Source: an uncultured Pelagibacteraceae bacterium
GTDB taxonomy: Bacteria; Pseudomonadota; Alphaproteobacteria; Pelagibacterales; Pelagibacteraceae
Assembly: GCA_902588895.1 (NCBI GenBank)
Contig: CACIRC010000010.1
Location: forward strand, 1-35,308
Direction of reading: 5' to 3'
DNA length: 35,308 bases
In this document: positions 16,380 to 25,414 of the stretch, one piece after another
Layout of the letters: each line of letters opens with the position of its first letter
Numbering within the stretch: the stretch's first letter is position 1
The notes under the pieces: model-generated
The model's input: only the letters and a program-made list of their open reading frames with translations
Databases searched by the model: none
What the model was told of the DNA's origin: nothing
Program-made: the position numbers and the translations under genes

Positions 16380-17813
16380 ATGAAAAACTTTTTTAGAAAA
16401 GTTGCATATGGAATCGGACCTAATGAAGATATTCCTTCAGATCCTTTAAAATGGGCGCTTGGTCAACTTAATGATGTTCCAGAATTATCTTGGCAGGGCA
16501 AAATTTATACTGAAAAAGAACTTAGGGGTCATTATAGAGATTGGGTTTATAATGATAGAAAAAAATTAAGAAAAAAATATAAAGACAATAAAACGCTTTA
16601 TAAAACTCACAAAGATATTTTAAGGCGGAATACAGGTCAAAAATTTTGGGAGTCTTTAGAAATTTCTATCAGGCACAACGAGGCTATTAAAAGTCAACAT
16701 CCTGTACTTACAAAACTTTGGATGTTTTGGGGAAACTTTTTTGCAATTAGTGAAAAAGACTTTTTAGCAAATTATTCAACTGGTCCCTATCATAGAGAAA
16801 TTATTAGACCAAACTTAAATCAAACATTTGAAAAAATGGTTTATGAAGTGACTACCTCATGGGCCATGATACATCATTTAGATAATAGCGAAAGTGCTGG
16901 CCCTAAAAGTGTTACTGCTAGTCAGGATTGGAGACGAAAAAAGAAAAGACCCGCAACAATTAATGAAAACCACGCAAGAGAACTTTTAGAGCTTCATACA
17001 GTTTCACCAAAAGCAGGATACACTCAAGAAGATGTAATACAACTTGCATACATCATGACTGGTTGGCAGCAAAGATGGAGTAAATCAAAATTAGAAACTG
17101 GAAATGTTTGGTTTAATTCTGAATACCATCAGCCTGGTAAAAAAAATGTTTTAGGAAAAGAATACAAAAGAGGAAAAAAATCATTAGCTCTAGTTATAAA
17201 AGATTTAGTAAACCATCCTAATTGTAGAGATTTTGTTGCTGAAAGACTTTGTAGATATTTAATCACTGATGAACCTACAAAAGAAATGAAGCAACCAATC
17301 ATTGACGCTTTTAAAAGGTCTGATGGAAATCTTACAGAGATACATAAAGCAGCTATAAAAGTTGCATTTGATTACAATGATAAATATAAAAAATTTCAAA
17401 CACCTGAAAATTGGTTTATTCAAGTTGCAAAATTAGGGGATTTACAATGGCCTCCATCCCCTGAAGTAATGGTATCTTACGAATTAGGAACACAACCTAC
17501 AAGAAAACAAAGATCGCCTGAGAGATTATTAAGAAATATTGGACATCATCCTTACAGAGCCAAACAACCTAATGGTTGGTCTGATCATTCTGACGATTGG
17601 ATTTCACCTGAACTAATAATAAGAAGACTTGTATATGCTAAGCTAAGTCACTCTTTCTCAAAAATGCAAAATAATAATGAAGGATATTATCAAAATATAG
17701 TTGAAAAAAATTTTGATAATCCTGATAAAATAATGAAATATTTAAATCAAAAAAATAGAATTGTTGAAAAACAAACTCTACTTTTTAACCATCCGGAGTT
17801 CTTAAGATCATGA
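16380..17813 (+). CDS. DUF1800 domain protein
   Basis: 477 residues. Recognised by the family motif NENHARELLELHTV (195-208), followed by GYTQEDVIQLAYIMTGW, and by the earlier 'WMFWGNFFAIS' segment. The biochemical function of the family is not established. Family members usually occur with a DUF1501 partner, as here: the ATG of the DUF1501 gene overlaps this stop by four bases (ATGA). No signal peptide is seen (the protein begins MKNFFRKVAYGIG), whereas the partner carries a twin-arginine signal. If this protein is exported it may travel with the partner. Confidence 0.9.
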   Translation: MKNFFRKVAYGIGPNEDIPSDPLKWALGQLNDVPELSWQGKIYTEKELRGHYRDWVYNDRKKLRKKYKDNKTLYKTHKDILRRNTGQKFWESLEISIRHNEAIKSQHPVLTKLWMFWGNFFAISEKDFLANYSTGPYHREIIRPNLNQTFEKMVYEVTTSWAMIHHLDNSESAGPKSVTASQDWRRKKKRPATINENHARELLELHTVSPKAGYTQEDVIQLAYIMTGWQQRWSKSKLETGNVWFNSEYHQPGKKNVLGKEYKRGKKSLALVIKDLVNHPNCRDFVAERLCRYLITDEPTKEMKQPIIDAFKRSDGNLTEIHKAAIKVAFDYNDKYKKFQTPENWFIQVAKLGDLQWPPSPEVMVSYELGTQPTRKQRSPERLLRNIGHHPYRAKQPNGWSDHSDDWISPELIIRRLVYAKLSHSFSKMQNNNEGYYQNIVEKNFDNPDKIMKYLNQKNRIVEKQTLLFNHPEFLRS

Positions 17814-18961
17814 AGATAACTAGAAGAGATTTTTTAAAAACTACAGCCCTTACTTCATTATATTTTGCTGGTTTTGGTGGAACAACTTATGGAAATGATG
17901 GAACAAAGAAAAATTTAGTAATTATTATGCTTCGTGGTGGAATGGATGGTTTATGTGCAATTCCTGTTAAGGGAGATAAAAATTTTGAAAAATTAAGAAG
18001 TAAAATTAATCTTGATAGAACTTTAAAACTCACATCAGATTTTGATTTACATCCAGCGTTAAAAACATTCAAAAATCTTTGGGATGAAAACTTAAGCGCA
18101 GCAGTTCATGCAACAAATATTCCTTATACAGGTAGATCACATTTTGATGGTCAAAATTTAATGGAGTCGGGTGGTAAAATACCTTACCAAGAAAAAACAG
18201 GTTGGCTTGGAAGAGGAATGAAAATTGCTGGATTGACTGGAAATGGATTAGCTTTAGCATTACCCATGCCTTTACTAATTAGAGGTGTTCCAATGAATAA
18301 CAATTATTTTCCAGTGGGTCATAAATTGCCATATCCATCAACTCTAAAGATGATTCAAGAAGTGTATAAAGAGTATGATGAAAAATTATTAAGTGAAAAT
18401 TTAGAAATCATTCAAACAAGAGAATTGAGCAATACATCAACTGATAGCAGTTGGGTGCTTGCCTCAAATGCTGCTAATGAATTATCAAAAGCTGATGGGC
18501 CAAGAGTAGCAGTATTTGAAGTTGATGGTTTTGATACCCATGCAGCTCAAGGTGCTACCAATGGAGCTCATGCAGATTGTCTTTCAGATTACGATAACAT
18601 TGTTAAATCTCTTAAATCTTCAATGAGCAAAGAGGCTTTTGATAACACTTTAATTTTAACATTAACTGAGTTTGGAAGAACTATTAAACAGAACAGTAGT
18701 AATGGAACTGAGCATGGTTATGGCTCAGCTATTTTAATGGCAGGAGGACTTATTAAAAAAGCACAAGTTCATACTGATTGGCCAGGATTAAAGAGAAAAG
18801 AATTATTTGAAGGAAGAGATTTAAATTCTACAATAGATTCAAGAGCAATTTATGCATCTGCAATGTCTACAGTCTTTGATGTAGATTTCAAAAAAGTTAC
18901 CAAAGAAGTTTTCTGGGGTGAAAATCTACCAAATTTATCTGATAAACTATTTAAAGCTTAA
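17810..18961 (+). CDS. DUF1501 domain protein with twin-arginine signal
   Basis: 383 residues. The N-terminus MKITRRDFLKTTALTSLYFA is a textbook Tat signal (Arg5-Arg6), so the protein is probably exported folded to the periplasm. The mature part starts with LVIIMLRGGMDGLCAIP and has the HFDGQNLMESG, DGFDTHAAQG, and LTEFGRT motifs of DUF1501, a relative of the alkaline phosphatase/sulfatase fold. The activity of the family is unknown. It is translationally coupled to DUF1800 and 29 bases upstream of a sulfatase gene. Confidence 0.92.
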   Translation: MKITRRDFLKTTALTSLYFAGFGGTTYGNDGTKKNLVIIMLRGGMDGLCAIPVKGDKNFEKLRSKINLDRTLKLTSDFDLHPALKTFKNLWDENLSAAVHATNIPYTGRSHFDGQNLMESGGKIPYQEKTGWLGRGMKIAGLTGNGLALALPMPLLIRGVPMNNNYFPVGHKLPYPSTLKMIQEVYKEYDEKLLSENLEIIQTRELSNTSTDSSWVLASNAANELSKADGPRVAVFEVDGFDTHAAQGATNGAHADCLSDYDNIVKSLKSSMSKEAFDNTLILTLTEFGRTIKQNSSNGTEHGYGSAILMAGGLIKKAQVHTDWPGLKRKELFEGRDLNSTIDSRAIYASAMSTVFDVDFKKVTKEVFWGENLPNLSDKLFKA

Positions 18962-18990
18962 CATTAATCAGATAAGTTATTCTTAATTTT

Positions 18991-20574
18991 ATGAGTAAAA
19001 TTAAGAACATACTTTTTATAATGGCTGATCAATTGAGGTGGGATTATTTATCTTGTTATGGTCATCCTCATTTGAAAACTCCACACATTGATAGTTTAGC
19101 AAAAAAAGGAGTTCAATTCGAATCTGCTTTTGTTCAATCACCTGTATGCGGCCCTTCAAGAGCATCTTATTACACTGGCAGAACAGTTTTTAGTCATGGA
19201 TCAACTTGGAACCAAGTGCCACTTCCAATTGGAGAATTAACTATTGGAGATTATCTTCGTCAATCAGGAATAAGAACAGGGGTTGTTGGAAAAACACATA
19301 TGAGACCAGATTTAGAGGGAATGAGTAGACTTGGTATCACTAAAGATACTGAAATAGGATTAATAGTTAGTGAGCCAGGTTTTGATCCTTATGAAAGAGA
19401 CGATGGACTTCATCCAAATAATCAAATTAAAAATTCAAAAAAAACTTTATCGTATAATGAATGGTTAAATAAACTTGGATATGATGGACCTAATCCATGG
19501 AATGATTGGGCAAATTCTGCTGAGGGAGAAAACGGTGAAATACTAAGTGGTTGGCGATTAAGAAATTCTAATAAACCTGCAAGAATTCCTGAAGAGCATT
19601 CAGAAACAGCTTTCATGACTAATCGAGCAATAGAGTTTATAGAAGAAAGTAAAGATAAACCATGGTTTTTACATTTATCTTATATTAAACCACATTGGCC
19701 TTATATGGCACCAGCTCCTTATCATAACATGTATTCTGCTAATGAATTTTATCCTGTTCACAGAAATGATGCGGAAAGAAATAATGATCACCCAGTTTAC
19801 AAGGCATTTATGGAAAATAGTATTTCCAAAACTTTTTCAAAAGATGAAGTAAGAAATACAGTTCTTTCTGGATATATGGGATTAATTAAACAAATTGACG
19901 ATAATTTAGGAAGGTTGTTTAAATTTTTAGAGGAAGTTGGTCGTATGGATGACACTATGATCATATTTACTTCAGATCATGGAGATTACCAAGGTGATCA
20001 CTGGTTGGGAGAAAAAGAATTATTCCATGAGCAGTCAGTTAGAGTTCCAATGATTATTTATGACCCAAGCGAATATGCAAACGAAACTAGAGGTAAAAAA
20101 GAAAAAAGATTTGTAGAGGCTATCGATTTACTGCCAACTTTTATGGATGCAGTAGAAAGTTCAGTAAGTAAACATAGATTAGAGGGAAATTCTTTAATTC
20201 CTTTATTAAAGGGAGAAAGTAATAAAAATTGGAAAGAATTTGTATTTAGTGAAATTGATTATGCGTTTAATGAAGCAAGAAAAATTCTGAACATAGGAGC
20301 CTCAGATGCAAGAGCCTTTATGATAAGAAATAATGAATGGAAGTATATTTATTATAAAGGATTTGAGCCGCAATTGTTTGATTTAAAAAATGATCCTGAT
20401 GAATTTAATGATTTAGGAAAATCTGAAAAACATTCAAAAATTAGAGAAGAACTGAAAGAATTGCTTTTAAAAAGAATTATAGATAGAAAAAATAGAGTTG
20501 CAGCTACCGATGAGTTTGTGACTAAAGAAAGAGATTATACTAAAGATGATGGCATCATGATTGGTGTTTGGTAA
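18991..20574 (+). CDS. formylglycine-type sulfatase / phosphonate monoester hydrolase family enzyme
   Basis: 527-residue alkaline phosphatase-superfamily hydrolase. The sulfatase motif CGPSR (Cys53) should be converted to formylglycine by a maturation enzyme not present in the window. Metal and active-site residues are visible: Asp13-Gln14, GKTH (Lys101, His103), His228/His235, and Asp329-His330 in TSDHGDYQGDH. There is no signal peptide, so it is cytoplasmic and its substrate must be imported or made inside. The TRAP transporter next to it could supply one. Whether it cleaves sulfate esters or phosphonate/phosphate esters cannot be decided from these motifs. Its stop abuts the convergent dctM stop without a gap. 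Confidence 0.87.
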   Translation: MSKIKNILFIMADQLRWDYLSCYGHPHLKTPHIDSLAKKGVQFESAFVQSPVCGPSRASYYTGRTVFSHGSTWNQVPLPIGELTIGDYLRQSGIRTGVVGKTHMRPDLEGMSRLGITKDTEIGLIVSEPGFDPYERDDGLHPNNQIKNSKKTLSYNEWLNKLGYDGPNPWNDWANSAEGENGEILSGWRLRNSNKPARIPEEHSETAFMTNRAIEFIEESKDKPWFLHLSYIKPHWPYMAPAPYHNMYSANEFYPVHRNDAERNNDHPVYKAFMENSISKTFSKDEVRNTVLSGYMGLIKQIDDNLGRLFKFLEEVGRMDDTMIIFTSDHGDYQGDHWLGEKELFHEQSVRVPMIIYDPSEYANETRGKKEKRFVEAIDLLPTFMDAVESSVSKHRLEGNSLIPLLKGESNKNWKEFVFSEIDYAFNEARKILNIGASDARAFMIRNNEWKYIYYKGFEPQLFDLKNDPDEFNDLGKSEKHSKIREELKELLLKRIIDRKNRVAATDEFVTKERDYTKDDGIMIGVW

Positions 20575-21888
20575 TTATGAAGATGCCATTAAACTAGGCA
20601 AATACAAACATATCGCTGGAAAAGCAATAATAAGTGCAACTCTAATCACATCAGTTAGCAAAAAAGGAATTGTTCCAAACCAAATAGTTTGCAGAGGTGT
20701 ACTTTGCATCACTCCTTTAATTACAAACAAATTCATTCCTACAGGGGGAGAGACCAATCCAAACTCTACCACTATTACTGCAAATATACCAAACCAAACA
20801 GGATCTATACCCGCATCAACAATAACTGGAAAAAAAACTGGGATTGTTAAAAATAACATTGCTAAAGAGTCCATTACAGTTCCAAGCACCAGGTAGATTA
20901 CACATATTACTAAAATAATCCCTAAGGGTGTTAACTGTAAATAATTTATAAAGTCAACAACTGCAAAAGGTAGTTGTGTAACTGTAATTAAGTAGTTGAA
21001 TATACTTGCTCCAATTACTATCAAATATAAAGAACCAACAGTTTTAATTGTTGTCCATAATGCTTCTTTCAATAAGTTTAATGTAAGTTGTCCTCTTGCA
21101 AAAATGAATATTAAAACCAAAATCACACCAACTGCAGCACTTTCTGTGGCAGTAAAGAAACCTAAATAAAGGCCACCCATTATAATTATAAAGATTAAAA
21201 AGATTGGGAATACTTTTGAAATTGCAGAAACTCTCTCTTTAACAGGCATCTTTTTTCCATAACCTCCTTGTGATGGATAGACTATGAGATAAACCCTTAT
21301 TGCTATCATATATAAAATTACAGCTATAAGTCCTGGAATTAATGCTGCAAAGAAAAGTTCTTGAACTGATTGTTCTGTTAAATATGCATAAATTACCAAA
21401 ATAACACTTGGTGGAATTATAATTCCAAGAGTTCCTCCAGATGCAATTGAACCACTTATTAAAGCATCACTATAACCATGTCTTTTCATTTCTGGTCCTG
21501 CCATTTGAGACATCGTTGCAGCGGTTGCAATAGAAGATCCACAAATCATTCCAAAACCTGCACAAGCTCCAACAGTCGACATTGCTAAACCACCTTTATA
21601 GTGACCAACAACTGCATAAGCAGCATCATATAAATTTCTAGATAAATTTGCGCTGTTAGCAAGGTTCCCCATTAAAACAAAAAGCGGAAGTACAGATAAA
21701 GTATATTTAGATACGGCGTCAAATGGTGCAGTTCCTAAAACAAAAATAGCAGGATCAAAACCTGATATTAAGGCAAATCCAGTGAACCCCACAAGCAACA
21801 TTGCAATTCCGATTGGAATGTTTAAGACCATTAGGATTAAGACTGCTGCAAAAGCTATACCTCCATTAATGATTGGACCCATTTCCAT
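20575..21888 (-). CDS. dctM: TRAP transporter large permease subunit
   Basis: 437-residue integral membrane protein with roughly a dozen helices, including the DctM patterns FVLMGNLAN, CAGFGMICGSSIATAATM and GGTLGIIIPPSVILVIYAYLTE. It uses the sodium gradient to drive uptake with DctQ and the periplasmic binding protein encoded at 23342. The start ATG shares one base with the dctQ stop (TAATG), so the two permease genes are translationally coupled. The genes run toward the sulfatase. Confidence 0.95.
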   Translation of the reverse strand: MEMGPIINGGIAFAAVLILMVLNIPIGIAMLLVGFTGFALISGFDPAIFVLGTAPFDAVSKYTLSVLPLFVLMGNLANSANLSRNLYDAAYAVVGHYKGGLAMSTVGACAGFGMICGSSIATAATMSQMAGPEMKRHGYSDALISGSIASGGTLGIIIPPSVILVIYAYLTEQSVQELFFAALIPGLIAVILYMIAIRVYLIVYPSQGGYGKKMPVKERVSAISKVFPIFLIFIIIMGGLYLGFFTATESAAVGVILVLIFIFARGQLTLNLLKEALWTTIKTVGSLYLIVIGASIFNYLITVTQLPFAVVDFINYLQLTPLGIILVICVIYLVLGTVMDSLAMLFLTIPVFFPVIVDAGIDPVWFGIFAVIVVEFGLVSPPVGMNLFVIKGVMQSTPLQTIWFGTIPFLLTDVIRVALIIAFPAICLYLPSLMASS

Positions 21889-22367
21889 TAAATATTTTCC
21901 TTTATAGAGTTTGTTTGAGACAATGCTTTAATAAACCAAAAAATAATAGCTAATACACTTAGCCACATACCAAAAGCACAAATAAAATAAAAAGGATAAA
22001 AATATAGTTCTAAATCAATCGTAACTCTTTCATTTGACATAAATTTTAATGATGTTTTCGTAGTTGCATAAGCCATTAAAGACATAATGATTATCATTAA
22101 AAAAAATTTAAGAATAATGAGCCAAGTTTTAAATATTCCTAAATTTAAATTATTAATAAAATCAGCAGATACATTTGCGTTTAGAAAAAAAGCTCTTGGC
22201 ATTGCTAAGAAAGCAACTAAAGCCATACCAATTTCAACTAATTCGATTGTTCCTGTAACAGGAGAGTTTAAAAATCTTCGGCCAAATACGTCACAGAAAG
22301 TTAATACTGATAATATTAAAAGTATTAAACCAGAGGCAATGGCTGAGTAATCAAATATTTTATTCAT
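21888..22367 (-). CDS. dctQ: TRAP transporter small permease subunit
   Basis: About 159 residues with four hydrophobic helices. The GTIELVEIGMALVAFLAMPRAFF region matches the DctQ signature in helix 2. I use the ATG at 22367; the frame extends seven codons upstream to a TTG at 22388, which is less likely. It is divergent from the FAH-family gene, with about 70 bases between them that probably hold both promoters. Confidence 0.92.
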   Translation of the reverse strand: MNKIFDYSAIASGLILLILSVLTFCDVFGRRFLNSPVTGTIELVEIGMALVAFLAMPRAFFLNANVSADFINNLNLGIFKTWLIILKFFLMIIIMSLMAYATTKTSLKFMSNERVTIDLELYFYPFYFICAFGMWLSVLAIIFWFIKALSQTNSIKENI

Positions 22368-22439
22368 ATTTTTAAAAACTGTCTTCAAATATATTAAACA
22401 TTAGCATATAAGGTTGGTTTAAAACAGAAAGTATTATTT

Positions 22440-23291
22440 ATGAAGTTTATTTCTTATTCGCATAACGATGAACATAAATTTGGTATTTTAGATAATGATC
22501 TTATAACAGATCTTACAGGTAAAATATCAGGAGCAACTTCTTTAAAAGATTTAATTTTAAAAAAAGGTATCTCGGAAGCAAAGAAATATGCTTCTGCAAA
22601 CCCTGGTAATTTGAGTGTAAATGATATTAAATATTTACCACTAATACCAAATCCTGGAAAAATTATTTGTGTAGGATTGAATTATAGTGAACATGTTAAG
22701 GAAACCAATAGAACTGTAGAGGAAAATCCTGTAATTTTTCATCGTTTCCCAGAAAGTCAAACCGCACATTTGCAATCAATACAAAGACCTATTGCTTCAG
22801 ATAATTTAGATTTTGAAGGTGAGATGGCTGTAATTATGGGAGAAGCTGGTAAACATATAAAACCTGAAGATGCTTTAAAACATATAGTTGGTTATTCTTG
22901 TTATAATGAAAGCACTATAAGAGATTGGCAACGGCATACTAGACAGTTTGGAATGGGAAAAAATTTTGAAAAAACAGGCAGTTTTGGTCCACACATGGTT
23001 CTTGCAGAAGACATTAAAGATTATAAGGAGCTTACTCTTGAAACTAGATTAAATGGTGAAGTCATGCAAAATGCAAAATTAAGCCAATTAATTTTTGATA
23101 TACCAATATTGATTTCTTATGTTTCAAAAGCAATGGCTTGGAGAGCTGGAGATGTACTGGTTACCGGTACACCTGGTGGAGTAGGATTTAAGAGAAATCC
23201 ACCTATTTTTATGAAACCTGGCGATATAGTTGAAGTAGAAGTGACCCAAATCGGTGTTTTATCTAACACAATAAAAGATGAAATAATCTAA
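22440..23291 (+). CDS. fumarylacetoacetate hydrolase (FAH)-family enzyme
   Basis: 283 residues. The C-terminal FAH domain begins near residue 72 (KIICVGLNYSEHVKE). The metal-binding acids are Glu126 and Glu128 in LDFEGEMAVIMG. The third ligand position, usually Asp in 'ND-S-RD', is Glu157 (YNESTIRDWQ). 'VTGTPGGVG' is the usual late motif. Family members hydrolyse or isomerise beta-diketo or 2-hydroxy-dienoic acids from aromatic ring cleavage, such as fumarylpyruvate. Its place between TRAP genes and beside an extradiol dioxygenase suggests it acts on the ring-fission product. The precise reaction is unknown. Confidence 0.88.
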   Translation: MKFISYSHNDEHKFGILDNDLITDLTGKISGATSLKDLILKKGISEAKKYASANPGNLSVNDIKYLPLIPNPGKIICVGLNYSEHVKETNRTVEENPVIFHRFPESQTAHLQSIQRPIASDNLDFEGEMAVIMGEAGKHIKPEDALKHIVGYSCYNESTIRDWQRHTRQFGMGKNFEKTGSFGPHMVLAEDIKDYKELTLETRLNGEVMQNAKLSQLIFDIPILISYVSKAMAWRAGDVLVTGTPGGVGFKRNPPIFMKPGDIVEVEVTQIGVLSNTIKDEII

Positions 23292-23341
23292 ATTTCAAGT
23301 TACTATTTTAGAATAATTTTAAACAATAAGGGGATAATTTT

Positions 23342-24355
23342 ATGAAAAAGAAATTAATTGGATTAATAATTGGAATTTTTTCTTTCAGTATAGTTAGCGC
23401 ATCTTCTGCAACAGAGCTTAAGCTGGCAACTTTTGAACCACCAAAAGCATTTATTGCAAGTAAAATTCTTGCAGCTTGGGCAACAAAAGTTAATCAATGT
23501 TCGGCTGGAGAATTAAATGTAAAAATGTATGCTGGTGGAGTATTAGGAAGTCCTCCTAAACAATATGATATTGTAACATCAGGTGTTGCAGATATTTCAT
23601 GGACAGTTTTAGGATATATTGGAGGTCAATTTCCTTTAAGTTCAGTAATTGAATTACCGTTTCTTACAAGAACATCTAAAGCTGGAACTACAGCTCTAAA
23701 TACTCTTTTTAATGAGGGATATTTAGATAAGGAAATGGCAGGAATTAAAGTAATTGGTTTACACTCTAATCCTGGATATCAAATTCATATGAAGGATACT
23801 AAAGTTGTTAAACCTGCAGATTTTAAAGGTAAGAAAATGAGAGTACCAAGTAAAATTGCGGGAACAATTTTAAAAACTTTAGGTGCAACAGGAGTGAAAG
23901 TACCTGCTCCAGGAACTTCTGAAGCTTTAAGCAAAGGTGTTGTAGATGGAACCCCATTTCCATACACTGCTGTAGGTTCATTCAGATTATTTGATGTAAC
24001 AAAGTATCATACTGAGGTTAATATCACTAACGCTACATTTGGTTTAATTATGAATGAAGATAAATTCAATAGTTTGCCAGCAGGAGCTCAGGCTTGTATA
24101 AATAAATTTAGCGGCCATGCTTTCGGTGATTGGGCATCAGGTTTGATTGATAATCAAAATGCAATTATGAAAAATGAAATCTCAAAAAGAGATGGGCACG
24201 AAATTATAATTGCTTCAGATGCTGTTATTGCTGAATACAAAAAAATCTTGGCACCAATTGAATCAAATTGGTTAAAAGAAATGAGTGGAAAAGGTCTTGA
24301 TGGTGATGCTGTTCTAAATAGAGCAAGAGAAATTATCACTGCTGTAGAAGGCTAA
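23342..24355 (+). CDS. dctP: TRAP transporter substrate-binding protein
   Basis: 337 residues with a signal peptide (MKKKLIGLIIGIFSFSIVSA, cleavage near residue 23) and a clear ribosome site (AAGGGGA) upstream. Arg167 in FKGKKMRVPS is the conserved carboxylate-clamping arginine, so the ligand is probably an organic acid. Periplasmic partner of the DctQM permease encoded on the opposite strand at 20575-22367. The transporter genes are split around the FAH gene. It is followed by a hairpin and the dioxygenase gene. Confidence 0.95.
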   Translation: MKKKLIGLIIGIFSFSIVSASSATELKLATFEPPKAFIASKILAAWATKVNQCSAGELNVKMYAGGVLGSPPKQYDIVTSGVADISWTVLGYIGGQFPLSSVIELPFLTRTSKAGTTALNTLFNEGYLDKEMAGIKVIGLHSNPGYQIHMKDTKVVKPADFKGKKMRVPSKIAGTILKTLGATGVKVPAPGTSEALSKGVVDGTPFPYTAVGSFRLFDVTKYHTEVNITNATFGLIMNEDKFNSLPAGAQACINKFSGHAFGDWASGLIDNQNAIMKNEISKRDGHEIIIASDAVIAEYKKILAPIESNWLKEMSGKGLDGDAVLNRAREIITAVEG

Positions 24356-24374
24356 AATAACACACACTATATTT

Positions 24375-24401
24375 ATGAGCCTACATTTTATGTGGGCTCA
24401 T
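24375..24401 (+). terminator. hairpin between dctP and the dioxygenase gene
   Basis: ATGAGCCTACAT pairs with ATGTGGGCTCAT (one G-T pair) around a three-base loop, with a short T-rich tail. It may partly terminate or stabilise the abundant dctP transcript. The weak tail suggests incomplete termination, so the dioxygenase may still be read from upstream. Confidence 0.6.
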
Positions 24402-24420
24402 TTAATTTAAGGAATTTTAA

Positions 24421-25395
24421 ATGGCTATAAAAGCTCTAAGTTATATTGGAGTAAATTCAGATAAATTTGAAGACTGGTCTTATTACAGTCAAAAAAATTT
24501 AGGTATGCAACTAGTTGATAGAGGAAAAGATATTTTATCTTTTCGAATGGATGATCAAAAACAACGTCTAACTATTACAGGTGATAAAGGAGATAATCTT
24601 GGATTTCTAGGTTGGGAAGTTGAAAATAAAGAGGACTTACAATCTTTTGCCTCAAAACTAGAAGAAAATAAAATTGAGGTAACCCAAGGAAAAAGTTCAT
24701 TTGCTGATCAGAGATTTGTAGAGGATTTAATTTATTTTAATGATCCACAAGGAAATAGAATTGAATTGGTTTACAATCCAATGAATGATACCAATCCATT
24801 TAAACCAGGGCGTCCAATTTCAGGATTTAAAACTGGTGCATTAGGTATGGGTCATGCTGTTGTTCATGTTAAAAAAATTGATGATTTGATACCATTTTAT
24901 ACGGAGGTTTTAGGTTTTAAAATTAGTGACTACAGTCATACACCTATTTCTTTATGTTTTTTTCATGTTAACGGAAGACATCATAGTTTAGCTTTATTTG
25001 GATCTGGAAGAACAGGCTTCCATCATTTTATGGTAGAATACAATAGTCTTGATGATGTTGGCCAAGGATATGATTTGTTGCAATATGAAGATAATAAAAT
25101 TGCTTACACTTTAGGCAGACACACAAATGATTATATGACTTCATTTTATTCAATAACACCATCAGGCTTTTTTATTGAAAATGGATGGGGTGGAAGAATA
25201 ATTGATCCAAAAACATGGAAACCTATTGAAACTTTTGAGGGACCAAGTTTTTGGGGTCATGAAAGACTATATTTGCCAGATGAAGAAAGAATGAAATTTA
25301 GAAACAAAAGATTAGAAACTGCTTCAGAAGGAAAACAAGCACCACTTTTTATTGATTGCCCTTGGTTATATTCAAATACTATAAACAAAAAATAA
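24421..25395 (+). CDS. type I extradiol ring-cleavage dioxygenase (BphC-like, VOC superfamily)
   Basis: 324 residues made of two VOC modules. The iron ligands of the C-terminal module are in place: His145 (GMGHAVVHV), His202 (FHHFMVEY) and Glu253 (GFFIENGWGG). Catalytic-type residues follow in LGRHTNDYMTSFYS (His234, Tyr243). These enzymes open a catechol ring next to the diol using O2. A ribosome site AAGG lies upstream. It is next to an MhpA-like hydroxylase that could make the catechol and downstream of an FAH enzyme that could process the product. The substrate is unknown. Confidence 0.9.
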   Translation: MAIKALSYIGVNSDKFEDWSYYSQKNLGMQLVDRGKDILSFRMDDQKQRLTITGDKGDNLGFLGWEVENKEDLQSFASKLEENKIEVTQGKSSFADQRFVEDLIYFNDPQGNRIELVYNPMNDTNPFKPGRPISGFKTGALGMGHAVVHVKKIDDLIPFYTEVLGFKISDYSHTPISLCFFHVNGRHHSLALFGSGRTGFHHFMVEYNSLDDVGQGYDLLQYEDNKIAYTLGRHTNDYMTSFYSITPSGFFIENGWGGRIIDPKTWKPIETFEGPSFWGHERLYLPDEERMKFRNKRLETASEGKQAPLFIDCPWLYSNTINKK

Positions 25396-25414
25396 CAGGA
25401 TTATTATTTTGTAA

